Of a DNA stretch of 64,000 nt, positions 43,488 to 51,587 are shown one piece after another. The stretch comes from Photobacterium rosenbergii (GTDB lineage: Bacteria; Pseudomonadota; Gammaproteobacteria; Enterobacterales; Vibrionaceae), in assembly GCF_003026455.1 (NCBI RefSeq), contig NZ_PYMB01000020.1, positions 30,631-94,630 of the forward strand. The letters run 5' to 3'. The position numbers and the translations under genes are program-made. Positions within the stretch are counted from its first letter, which is position 1. Every line of letters begins with the position of its first letter. The notes beneath the pieces are model-generated. The model did no database searches. It was not told where the DNA came from and saw nothing but the letters and a program-made list of their open reading frames with translations.

Positions 43488-44978
43488 TCAGCTAAGGAGC
43501 TGTTCCAGTGTGAGCGGGGTTGCGATGAGCCCCATACGCTGGGCGGGGGTAACACCTTCTTTATCCTGATGGCAAAGGTTGTGCCATGCCCGGTAAATAT
43601 CCAATAGCGGCAGGAGGCCTCCAGGACGTAATTTACGGCGCGGCTCATTGATGAACTGGCTGAACTGATCTTGGAAGCGCTGCTGGTAGCGGGTGATCTC
43701 TTTGTGCGTTGCGACTTCTAGCCATTTACCTTCATTTTCTTTTTCACCACCTAAATGGCAGATCCCTTTGCTGATGTCATCAAAGCGGGTAAATGCCCAG
43801 CGGTCACGCCACCAACCCATCAATACGATATCGATGCGACCTGCTGGCTGACCGTGCTGCCATTGAGGATCGGATTCGACATAAATAGGATGAACGGTTT
43901 TGTTTTTGATGCGATCGCAGAATATCGAGATGCAGGCAGAGCGCAGCAAAGTTTCTTGCGGCATAAAGATAGCCAACTCTTCATTTTGGCTAAGCATTTG
44001 CTGCAAATGCATATAGTGGGCATAAACCGTGTATTGCGGCCGGATCAAACACCCCTTCGACGGGTAATTCAATCGTGGTTTGCTCGAGAGTGGGTCTTCA
44101 AAATTAGGGCGAGCCATAATTTGCCGGTATACCGCATCAATATGGGCAAGCAAGCCTTGTGGAGCAGAGGTTGGCGCTTCGGCCAATTGTGCGGGTGGGG
44201 CCGCCATAAACCGAGCACCGTCGGTAAACGGGTCGTGCCATTCGCTTGATTCCTCGTGCTCATCAGGTTGGTAGTTGATGTCTTGCGCCAGTACATACCC
44301 AGATTCGGCTTCACAACTCGCCACCCAAAGCACACCGTTCTCGCTGTTAGGTTGTAATTCACTAATATCTGATGCTAGGGAAAGGTCAGGTGAGTGCTTG
44401 ACCAAGCGGGCATCGAACATCGCAAGTTGGCGGCGGCAGCGACTGGCAATATGAGAAAGCTGATCGTAGAACGATTTAGGGTTCATATTGAGCCGGCGGC
44501 AAATATCCCTGACAGGGTAGCCAGTAAATAGCATAGCTAATAGCTTCTGCTGAATTTGGTTTTTGCCATTGAAGCCCGACCAGCGGTCTACAAATGTGGT
44601 TTGACAGCATTTGCAACGATAGCGTTGGCGATCGCCGCTGAAGCCAAAGGCATGGTAAAGGTGACGATGGGTCAATACAGGAAGCCCGAGGTTTTCACAT
44701 TCGGGGTTGTTGCATGCCGGCATACCGCTACTTTGCTGCTGCTTTAAGCGCAGGGCTTCTTCCACCACATCATGGTTATTGATAATAGGCGGGAAAGCAC
44801 CACATTCTTTACAAACCAACATCGGCTTGTTCGGGTTGTTCCGCTGCAGAACATAATTATGGGTATCTGTGGAACCGAAATTAGTGCAACTAACGGTTTT
44901 ACAATGATTGAGTTGGTGACCGTTACAGGCTTGCGGAAGTAACGAAGCGTGATTGTCGATGCGGCGTGTATTCATCAT
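43488..44978 (-). CDS. Zinc-ribbon/HTH protein resembling a domesticated transposase
   Basis: 496 residues of uncertain role. The N-terminal 130 residues carry several Cys pairs: CKTVSC, CKECG, CNNPEC and CKCCQTTF, the last followed by VDRWSGFNGKN. Then comes a helix-turn-helix-like stretch LLAMLFTGYPVRDICRRLNM. This combination is that of IS1 InsA-type DNA-binding proteins. The C-terminal 300 residues do not show an obvious DDE catalytic set to me. I see no terminal inverted repeats or target duplication around it. A chromosomal regulator or host-adopted transposase is the most likely reading. Confidence 0.5.
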   Translation of the reverse strand: MMNTRRIDNHASLLPQACNGHQLNHCKTVSCTNFGSTDTHNYVLQRNNPNKPMLVCKECGAFPPIINNHDVVEEALRLKQQQSSGMPACNNPECENLGLPVLTHRHLYHAFGFSGDRQRYRCKCCQTTFVDRWSGFNGKNQIQQKLLAMLFTGYPVRDICRRLNMNPKSFYDQLSHIASRCRRQLAMFDARLVKHSPDLSLASDISELQPNSENGVLWVASCEAESGYVLAQDINYQPDEHEESSEWHDPFTDGARFMAAPPAQLAEAPTSAPQGLLAHIDAVYRQIMARPNFEDPLSSKPRLNYPSKGCLIRPQYTVYAHYMHLQQMLSQNEELAIFMPQETLLRSACISIFCDRIKNKTVHPIYVESDPQWQHGQPAGRIDIVLMGWWRDRWAFTRFDDISKGICHLGGEKENEGKWLEVATHKEITRYQQRFQDQFSQFINEPRRKLRPGGLLPLLDIYRAWHNLCHQDKEGVTPAQRMGLIATPLTLEQLLS

Positions 44979-45060
44979 GTCAGCCTAACTTTATCCATGG
45001 GCCTAAGCAACAAGCGCGTTATGTGAATTGTTTGGCAGGGGAGAGCCCATAAAAGGGGGT

Positions 45061-45090
45061 GGTACAGAGCAGGTTTCCCTGCTCTGTACC
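45061..45090 (-). terminator. Perfect 13-pair hairpin after deoD
   Basis: GGTACAGAGCAGG, TTTC, CCTGCTCTGTACC. On the minus strand it is followed by ACCCCCTTTTA, so it could end the deoD transcript, though 260 bases from the stop. Confidence 0.5.
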
Positions 45091-45248
45091 ATTAGTGTCT
45101 ACAACGGGCTTTGACTTAACATCTGCGCCGGCCTTCTATATAGAGGACCATTCAAATTGTGTAAGACGCCACATTTTACAAAATTTTGAGCTGCGTGATA
45201 GCAAGGCAAAGCTGTGCTGTAGAGACTAATAATTCTCGCTGTCTGTCA

Positions 45249-45284
45249 TACCGATACCATCTCAGGAAATGGTATTGGTATGAG
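45249..45284. repeat. Inverted repeat element
   Basis: CATACCGATACCAT pairs with ATGGTATTGGTATG with one mismatch around an eight-base loop. This has the form of the short dispersed intergenic hairpins common in marine gammaproteobacteria. Confidence 0.5.
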
Positions 45285-45353
45285 TGGTTTACCATGGTGG
45301 AGCGTGAAGGAGTGGCCGATGAATCGGGGTTACACCGGCCACAGGTAGGTTCG

Positions 45354-46064
45354 TTACAGCTTGATAGCTGTTTCCAGAGCAACATTCATCATCTGAGCGA
45401 ATGACTTCTGGCGATCTTCTGAGCTTAGTTTTTCACCACGCTTGATGTGGTCAGACACAGTCAGGATAGTCAGCGCTTTTGCACCAAGCTCTGCAGCAAC
45501 GCCGTAGATACCAGCGGCTTCCATGTCTACGCCTAGCATGCCAAGCTTTTCCATCTTGTCGAATAGGTCAGCTTCTGGGCTGTAGAATAGATCAGCAGAG
45601 AAAACATTACCGACACGTACAGGAACATTTTGTGCGCGTGCTTCGTTAACAGCGGTCTCAAGTAGGCCAAAGTCAGCGATAGCAGCGAAGTCATGGTTGT
45701 TGAAGCGAATGCGGTTAACTTTAGAGTCTGTTGACGCGCCCATACCAATGATCACATCCATCAGCTTAACGTCGTCGTGTACCGCACCACAACTACCTAC
45801 GCGAATGATGTTCTTCACACCGAACTCTTTAATTAGCTCGTGAACGTAGATAGAGCATGATGGAATACCCATACCGTGGCCCATTACAGAGACTCGCTGG
45901 CCTTTGTAAGTGCCGGTGTAGCCGAACATATTACGAACGTCACAAACTAGCTTGACGTCTTCAAGGTAATTTTCCGCAATGAATTTCGCACGTAGCGGGT
46001 CGCCTGGCATCAGGACTGTTTCTGCAAAATCACCAAGTTCAGCATTGATATGTGGGGTAGCCAT
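45354..46064 (-). CDS. deoD: Purine nucleoside phosphorylase, DeoD type
   Basis: 236-residue hexameric phosphorylase splitting purine (deoxy)ribonucleosides into base and sugar-1-phosphate. Visible: TPHINAE, MPGDPLRAKFIAE, GHGMGIPS, RVGSCGA, and the substrate-binding VDMEAAGIYG and TVSDH. The rest of the deo operon is not here. It follows xapX by 63 bases. A ribosome site TGGAG is present. Confidence 0.96.
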   Translation of the reverse strand: MATPHINAELGDFAETVLMPGDPLRAKFIAENYLEDVKLVCDVRNMFGYTGTYKGQRVSVMGHGMGIPSCSIYVHELIKEFGVKNIIRVGSCGAVHDDVKLMDVIIGMGASTDSKVNRIRFNNHDFAAIADFGLLETAVNEARAQNVPVRVGNVFSADLFYSPEADLFDKMEKLGMLGVDMEAAGIYGVAAELGAKALTILTVSDHIKRGEKLSSEDRQKSFAQMMNVALETAIKL

Positions 46065-46127
46065 AATTCACTCCAGGTATGTTGTTTGTACGTTATGTTG
46101 TCGCTGTATCGTTTTAAGAATGTGTAC

Positions 46128-46298
46128 TTAAGAGAAAAAACGCTCAACGATGCTTTGGTAGGCAACGCCACCAAGGTAAACACCGACGATTCCCATAATG
46201 CCTGGTAGCACCGGTGGCGCAGGCAATGGAAGTTTAATGGCCGAGAAAAATAGACCAACAATTAATCCTGCAAAAGTCGCAAGCAGAATCTCACTCAT
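46128..46298 (-). CDS. XapX-domain small membrane protein
   Basis: 56-residue hydrophobic protein: MSEILLATFAGLIVGLFFS, then a proline-rich hinge PLPAPPVLPGIMG and a second membrane helix. This matches the XapX family, small proteins sometimes found near purine nucleoside genes. ATG 46298 has AGGG upstream; the longer frame to 46427 is unsupported. Probably co-transcribed with deoD. Function unknown. Confidence 0.82.
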   Translation of the reverse strand: MSEILLATFAGLIVGLFFSAIKLPLPAPPVLPGIMGIVGVYLGGVAYQSIVERFFS

Positions 46299-46741
46299 GT
46301 GTTTACCCTCTATATTCATTGTGTTTACGGCGTTGGTAGGCTGCTCTATCGGCGCCTTAATTTGTATTGCCGTTTTGATGGGTAAAGTGTAAGCAAGCGT
46401 GTCTTCAGATCTCGCGATCCTGATCACATTTTATTGAGCTGTTAATCAAAAATAGCCCCTTGATTACTAAATCTGTTGAAAGGGTGAGGGGTATCGTTTG
46501 CGTAAATGGAGGGTAAAAGGCATAAAAAACAAACGGAATTAATGATTAAATTATTGATAAGTAAGATTTTAATAAGTAACCAGTATTAACTTTGCTTAGA
46601 TGAAAACACACTGAAACCGTGTGAGTAAAAATGTGACTTTGTAATGCATTTCATTGGGGCGGTGAACTCAGATGAGCTCAAAATCACTCATTTTTTATGG
46701 TGTGCTGTGATGACTTTTCTGTGTTTTTTGCTCTTTGGGAC
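46299..46741. other. Intergenic, xapX-deoD promoter region with a CRP-like half-match
   Basis: AT-rich 440 bases without a supported gene. CGCGA-N6-TCACA at 46413-46428, set in CCTGATCACATTTT, resembles a CRP site with one good half. Nucleoside genes in this group are often under CRP/CytR, so it is worth noting but weak. Confidence 0.35.
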
Positions 46742-48079
46742 TTAAGGTTTATTACCCTCAGAGGTTAGCGTTGAGGGACGGCGATAAATAGTCTTACCCT
46801 GCTTGATAGTCTCGATAATTTCGATATCCCGAATCAACCCCGGTGCAATTGACATAGGGTTATCTGAGAGTATGACCGCGTCTGCTTGCTTTCCAGGTAC
46901 TAACTCGCCTTTATTGTCTTCTTCGAAAAACTGATATGCAGCTTGTTCGCTCATGGCAGTCAGTGCTTGTAGTGGAGATAATCGTAATCCACTTCCCATT
47001 ATCTCCTCATCTTTGGTAACTCGGTTGACTGCAGACCAAAGCGTGAAAATGGTATCGGGTGGTGTCGGGCCGGGAAAACAAATATTGCTAGCAGGCAAAT
47101 CATCCTCTAAAGCCTGCTTAATTGGACTTTGTCCATTGGCACGGCTGAGGCCGAGCTTTTCAATATCATCTTCACCTTCTTGATAAATATTGCTGGTGTC
47201 AAAACAGGCGACCAATCCCAACTTGGCATATTGCTGAAGTTGGTTATTGCGCATGAACCGGGACATCATGACAACATGGCGCTGGTCTTGCCCGGCATTG
47301 AGTTTGAGATCATAACTGGCTTGGATGATGGCATCGATAGCGGCATCGCCCATTGCATGAACAAACAGCTGGAGTTCATTTTCGACCACCAGTTGAAAGG
47401 TATTTTGAAAAATACTAAATGGCATCAGCGGTTCGCTACGCCAATTTGATTCAGGCAAGTCTGGATCTTCTTGGTAGGGATAGGCCATCCAGGCGGAATA
47501 ATTGCTGGCTGTACCGTCGAGGGCAAGAAAGAAGCCGGGGACTTTGAGTCGGTTGTTGTATTGGCCAAAGCTGACTTGATCACTGTCTACCAAGGCTTCC
47601 ATCTCACTGACGTTGGGTATTGCAATAATATCTAGCACCAACTTGTTGGCGTTGGCTTGGCTCTGCAATGTAGTAAGCGCTTCATTATTAATTCCGATAT
47701 CGACCAGTGTCGTAATACCTTGGCTGGCAAATAGGTGTTGTACTTGTTCGATATCGCCTTTTTGCTCAAGCAGTTGGGAGAACTGGCTATTACCGGCAAT
47801 AAAACCAGGGATCATAGTGTTGCCATCTAAATCTATCATTTCTGTGAGATCGCCTTGGTGGCGCTTGACACCAATGCGCGTGCCTATGGCTTGTACCCGG
47901 CCATTTTTGAAAGCGATAGCTGTTACTTTTTCAGCATGAGCCGATAGCGTGAGAATGTTGCCATTGAAATAGATAGTGTCGGCATCAGGCGTATCGTCGG
48001 TACTGTCGCAAGCTGCCAGTATTAGAATGCCAATGCAAATTAGGAAATGCCTGAAAGCTGATTCTAAGGTGATGGGCAT
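46742..48079 (-). CDS. Lipoprotein amidohydrolase homologue lacking metal ligands
   Basis: 445-residue protein of the amidohydrolase-3 (YtcJ-like) family. The N-terminus has a lipoprotein signal with lipobox LILAAC, so it should be membrane-anchored. Family landmarks are recognisable but catalytic residues are missing: the usual H-x-H after PGFI is replaced by AGNSQF, the second His (usually in an EH or TH context) by MMSRF, and the late SDW aspartate by NICFPGP. Only HAMGDAAI keeps its His. It is probably a pseudoenzyme. ATG 48079 follows GGAGGG; the frame extends to 48289 without support. Compare the intact homologue at 61958. Confidence 0.75.
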   Translation of the reverse strand: MPITLESAFRHFLICIGILILAACDSTDDTPDADTIYFNGNILTLSAHAEKVTAIAFKNGRVQAIGTRIGVKRHQGDLTEMIDLDGNTMIPGFIAGNSQFSQLLEQKGDIEQVQHLFASQGITTLVDIGINNEALTTLQSQANANKLVLDIIAIPNVSEMEALVDSDQVSFGQYNNRLKVPGFFLALDGTASNYSAWMAYPYQEDPDLPESNWRSEPLMPFSIFQNTFQLVVENELQLFVHAMGDAAIDAIIQASYDLKLNAGQDQRHVVMMSRFMRNNQLQQYAKLGLVACFDTSNIYQEGEDDIEKLGLSRANGQSPIKQALEDDLPASNICFPGPTPPDTIFTLWSAVNRVTKDEEIMGSGLRLSPLQALTAMSEQAAYQFFEEDNKGELVPGKQADAVILSDNPMSIAPGLIRDIEIIETIKQGKTIYRRPSTLTSEGNKP

Positions 48080-48243
48080 AGTAGCGGTGACCCTCCGGCA
48101 ATAGGCGAAATACTCATCCAGTTTTTTGAGTATAGGCAGGGTTGAGCCGCTGCACGGAAAACAACAATGGAATTGGTAATTTGCTGCATTTCGCACTACC
48201 CATAATAAGGATGTGGTTGGTTTATTTGCTAAGGACTGGATGG

Positions 48244-48762
48244 ATGAAAAGAATAGGGTTAGTGGCGACATTATTACTCTGCGCAGCACCCGCTTCTGCG
48301 GATTTATTGGGGTTCTCTGTTGGGGCGACGGTAGGTGGCGCGAGGGTTGAATATGAGGGTAACGATGACTACGGCGTCGAGTATGGCATCAATGGCTCCT
48401 ATCATATCAATGATATGTTCAGCATTAATGCTGGGGTGGTACAGGGCAGTGCTGATGTTGATGCGCGAGGGGGCAACGCAAAGAATGAGATTGACTATAC
48501 CGCGTTTCCATTAACTCTTAGGGCTGATTTACCTCTAGTAATAGGTAGCGTTTACGGCAAGCTTGGTACCAATTATTACGACTACGATATTGACCGTTCT
48601 GGCGTGCCTCGAGAAAGCGATGATGGCTGGGGATTTGCCGGTGGCGCTGGAGTGGTGTTCACTATGCTGCCATTTATCGACCTTTCATTGAATTATGAAT
48701 ATCGAGATATGGGGGATGTAACAAACAACTCCATCCTGTTTGGAGTTAGCGCAGGTCTCTAA
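48244..48762 (+). CDS. Small outer-membrane beta-barrel protein
   Basis: 172 residues: signal peptide MKRIGLVATLLLCAAPASA, then alternating strands with aromatic girdles and a final aromatic-poor strand NSILFGVSAGL. The repeated patterns GVEYGINGSYHIND and YGKLGTNYYDYDID suggest an eight-strand barrel of the YfaZ/OmpX size class. ATG 48244 follows AAGGA; frames upstream are not supported. Function unknown. Divergent from the amidohydrolase-like lipoprotein. Confidence 0.7.
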   Translation: MKRIGLVATLLLCAAPASADLLGFSVGATVGGARVEYEGNDDYGVEYGINGSYHINDMFSINAGVVQGSADVDARGGNAKNEIDYTAFPLTLRADLPLVIGSVYGKLGTNYYDYDIDRSGVPRESDDGWGFAGGAGVVFTMLPFIDLSLNYEYRDMGDVTNNSILFGVSAGL

Positions 48763-48796
48763 TAGCGAGATATATTTCCTCACGAACACCTTGTGT

Positions 48797-48853
48797 CCAC
48801 ACTGACCATGCCTTGTTGGTCAGTGTGGGAAGTGAGGACGCTGACCAACAAGG
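48797..48853. repeat. Overlapping alternative hairpins
   Basis: CCACACTGACCA (48797) pairs perfectly with TGGTCAGTGTGG (48817), while CCTTGTTGGTCAG (48811) pairs perfectly with CTGACCAACAAGG (48841). The helices share bases and exclude each other. Between two convergent genes. Confidence 0.6.
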
Positions 48854-48867
48854 TAAGGCTATAGCTG

Positions 48868-49323
48868 CTAAAGGATCAACTGAAGCCTCAACATATCTTT
48901 GTGTTGGATACCATTTTCCATGACCGGCTCATCATAATTATCAAGGAAGAAATCCTTGTCGATTCCAACAACCCGAAAGCCCTCACGCTGATAAAACGCC
49001 AACTGGTAGCCGAATGTACCGGTTCCCAAGACCAACTCTTTGGCTTGCTTGCTTCGAGATTCAGAAATCACATACTGCAATAACTGACGGCCAATGCCAG
49101 ACCCTTGCTGGGTTGGTTCAACAGCGATATTCATCAATTCTAATGTGGTTTCAGAGCGAGGCTTTAATACGCATACGCCCACGGTCTGGCCGTCAGATAG
49201 AACGGTGTAGATGTCACTACCATCGAGGTAGGTGTGTATCTGCTCTGTACTAGGATCGGCTTCTAGTAACAAATCCATTGGTGCGAGCTCGGCGGGAATG
49301 CTTTTAAATTGCAATTTTGGCAT
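48868..49323 (-). CDS. GNAT-family N-acetyltransferase
   Basis: 151-residue acetyl-CoA-dependent acetyltransferase. Motif A is VEPTQQGSGIGRQLLQYV with the Q/R-x-x-G-x-G/A acetyl-CoA loop, and motif B includes FYQREGFRVVGI. Substrate unknown. ATG 49323 (MPKLQFKSIP) is preferred to the ATG seven codons upstream. Confidence 0.82.
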   Translation of the reverse strand: MPKLQFKSIPAELAPMDLLLEADPSTEQIHTYLDGSDIYTVLSDGQTVGVCVLKPRSETTLELMNIAVEPTQQGSGIGRQLLQYVISESRSKQAKELVLGTGTFGYQLAFYQREGFRVVGIDKDFFLDNYDEPVMENGIQHKDMLRLQLIL

Positions 49324-49472
49324 AACTGATAAATCACATAACAAAAGTTGTTCGATTTTACCGCATTGCGGCGTATTTCACCTCTTTTACAAAACAAGAT
49401 TCTGATCACCATAATGAAGGCCGTTTTTTTGTACAATGAGGTCAGTCCAGAAACCACCCCCGGAGGTGCCCA

Positions 49473-50246
49473 ATGAGCAACTATGAGCATTACCAATCCA
49501 CAGTTGAACAGGTATACCGGGCCATAATGCGGAAAGTCACTAAACCCTGGCACATTGAATATCTTCCTTCGATGGAAAATAGCCAACAGGCTCTCAGGCT
49601 TGTCTCTCCCAAAGGCACGATTTGCCAACGTCTTACCTTACCGACTTCATCCGCACAGCAGTGTTGGCCCAATCAAAGTGATGTCAGCCAGCAGATCACC
49701 GAGTTTGTGGTAAGGGGAGCCGCTCGCCTTGCGCCGCTTCGTCAGAGTGCTTTTAGAAATAATTTCCCATATTGGTTGGAAAATTGTATCCAGCAACTGC
49801 ACTCGTTGTGCGACGTCAAAGAGAAGCTGCTAGATGTAGTCAGCAATGTCCGTTTCCCCTATCCAAGCCAGGTGAATATTGAAGGTAACTTCCTCCCTTG
49901 TTGGGTGTGGAATGAAGATCAGGGCTACATGGCAGTGTCTGTCGTAGACCGCCGTACAGGACGTTTTTCTGGACTACGTCATGTGGAATCGGGTCAGCTG
50001 ATTGAGCAGGAGCGTTGGTTGGGGGCCCAGGTGATTGATTCCGTTGAAGAGTCGATAGATACCATTGAGCATTATGTCAACGAGCTGATTCAGGCGCAGA
50101 AGAAAGTCGACTTTGACGAGCCGACCTTGGCAGATGCGATCAGCAACCCTTGTGCGGCTACATTAAGTCCGGTAGCCAGTGTGGCGCTGACGCTTGCAGT
50201 GGTGGCCGGGTTCTTTATTACCTTTAAGTGGTTACTTGGCTTTTAG
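49473..50246 (+). CDS. Unknown protein with C-terminal membrane anchor
   Basis: 257 residues, no recognised domain. Residues 1-225 look soluble, with acidic/helical stretches (SVEESIDTIEHYVNELI); the final segment VASVALTLAVVAGFFITF is one membrane helix ending four residues before the C-terminus, a tail-anchored topology. It has a very strong ribosome site (GGAGGTG, four bases before ATG). Followed after 155 bases by a small DUF3283-like gene. Confidence 0.7.
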   Translation: MSNYEHYQSTVEQVYRAIMRKVTKPWHIEYLPSMENSQQALRLVSPKGTICQRLTLPTSSAQQCWPNQSDVSQQITEFVVRGAARLAPLRQSAFRNNFPYWLENCIQQLHSLCDVKEKLLDVVSNVRFPYPSQVNIEGNFLPCWVWNEDQGYMAVSVVDRRTGRFSGLRHVESGQLIEQERWLGAQVIDSVEESIDTIEHYVNELIQAQKKVDFDEPTLADAISNPCAATLSPVASVALTLAVVAGFFITFKWLLGF

Positions 50247-50401
50247 CCTTTATTGCTGTTTGTTTGACCAAGCCCGTATTTTCCCAAATTAAAGTGGAGA
50301 GACTGCGGGCTTTTTCATTGGCTTTGCCACAAGAGTACCTTGGGAATAACGGGGGATTGCGATAAAATTGCCACCGTAATGATCGGGGTAGGAATAACAC
50401 T

Positions 50402-50608
50402 ATGCATAATTTGACGTTGCTTTCTGAAGCAGAAAAAAATCGAGTAGAACTGGATAAGCAAGCGGCCTATTCCGTTTGGCAGGTAAAGAACGGCAAGAAA
50501 GGCTATGAGGTTTTTGCTGAGGTGACGAATAATATCGCGGATGATGATGAGCGCGAGTTCTTTGAGCAAGCGGTGTCGAAGTACAAAATCAAAATGGGCG
50601 TCGCATAA
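50402..50608 (+). CDS. Small DUF3283-like protein
   Basis: 68-residue soluble protein, MHNLTLLSEAEKNRVELDK at the start, then YSVWQVKNGKKGYEVFAEV. It resembles the small Vibrionaceae proteins grouped as DUF3283, as far as I remember that family; function unknown. A terminator follows at 50681. Confidence 0.65.
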   Translation: MHNLTLLSEAEKNRVELDKQAAYSVWQVKNGKKGYEVFAEVTNNIADDDEREFFEQAVSKYKIKMGVA

Positions 50609-50680
50609 GCTTTAGCCGCATATGGCTGATAGCAAGCGTTTGCTACATTTGTCATTTTTATCTATTCAGATCATGATTAT

Positions 50681-50704
50681 AAGGCGCGGTACGCGCCTTT
50701 TTTG
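50681..50704 (+). terminator. Rho-independent terminator
   Basis: AAGGCGCG, GTA, CGCGCCTTTTTT. Confidence 0.92.
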
Positions 50705-50832
50705 ATTCAGTTTGATATGTTAGCGCACTGGTATGTATTTGGCGCTAATGTATTGCTTTTTGGCATGATGTTGCCCTGAAGAATGTGTAGTCAAGCTTGG
50801 GTAACGCCTTGCTAGGGCAGAAGGAAGAGATA

Positions 50833-51558
50833 ATGAGCACAAGCAAGAAGGTTCTTGTTGTTGATGATGATCAGGAAATTCGTGAGTTGCTTGACGAATA
50901 CCTCACCAAGGCGGGCTTTACGGTCATTACCGCTGCTGAAGGGGAGGAGATGAAACGCCGTCTGGCAATGGGCACGCCTGATTTGATCTTGCTGGATGTG
51001 ATGATGCCTGGGGATGATGGTTTTACCCTGTGCCAATACATCCGGAAAACTTCTGATGTGCCTATTATCATGCTGACAGCGGTGTCGGATGAAATGGATC
51101 AGATCATCGGCTTGGAGTTAGGGGCGGATGATTACATCGCTAAACCGTTTAGCCCACGACAACTTATGGCACGTATCAAAGCCTTACTGCGCCGGGTAAA
51201 ACCTACCGAGGCTCAGCAGATGCCGTCTGCGCCAAAGGCGATCCGCTTTGCAAACTGGCGTTTAGATACAGCCGCCCAGCGCTTGTATGACTTGGACAAA
51301 GAAAGAGATTACGAGTTAAGCGGCAGTGATTTTGCGTTGTTGATGTTGTTCCTGACCCGTCCGAATGAAGTGCTTGATCGTGATACGATTTCCTTTGCTA
51401 CCCGCGGCCGTGAGGCAACCCCGTCGGCCCGCAGCATAGATGTGCAATTAAGCCGTTTGCGTCAGCGTTTGGGGGACAAGGGAACCCAGCAACGTTTGAT
51501 CAAGACAATCCGTGGTAATGGCTACTCGTTCAATGCCGAGGTTACCTACGAGGAATAA
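50833..51558 (+). CDS. OmpR-family response regulator
   Basis: 241-residue regulator: receiver with D55 (LILLDVMMPG) and acidic DDD at 11-13, K in YIAKPF, and a C-terminal winged helix ending RLIKTIRGNGYSFNAEV. ATG 50833 follows AAGGAAGAGA. First gene of a three-gene run with a sensor kinase and a sugar-binding protein. Members of this type (GltR in pseudomonads) control glucose uptake; that link is inference. Confidence 0.9.
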   Translation: MSTSKKVLVVDDDQEIRELLDEYLTKAGFTVITAAEGEEMKRRLAMGTPDLILLDVMMPGDDGFTLCQYIRKTSDVPIIMLTAVSDEMDQIIGLELGADDYIAKPFSPRQLMARIKALLRRVKPTEAQQMPSAPKAIRFANWRLDTAAQRLYDLDKERDYELSGSDFALLMLFLTRPNEVLDRDTISFATRGREATPSARSIDVQLSRLRQRLGDKGTQQRLIKTIRGNGYSFNAEVTYEE

Positions 51559-51587
51559 ATCTCCTCGCACTGTTTGTGGTTCTATCT

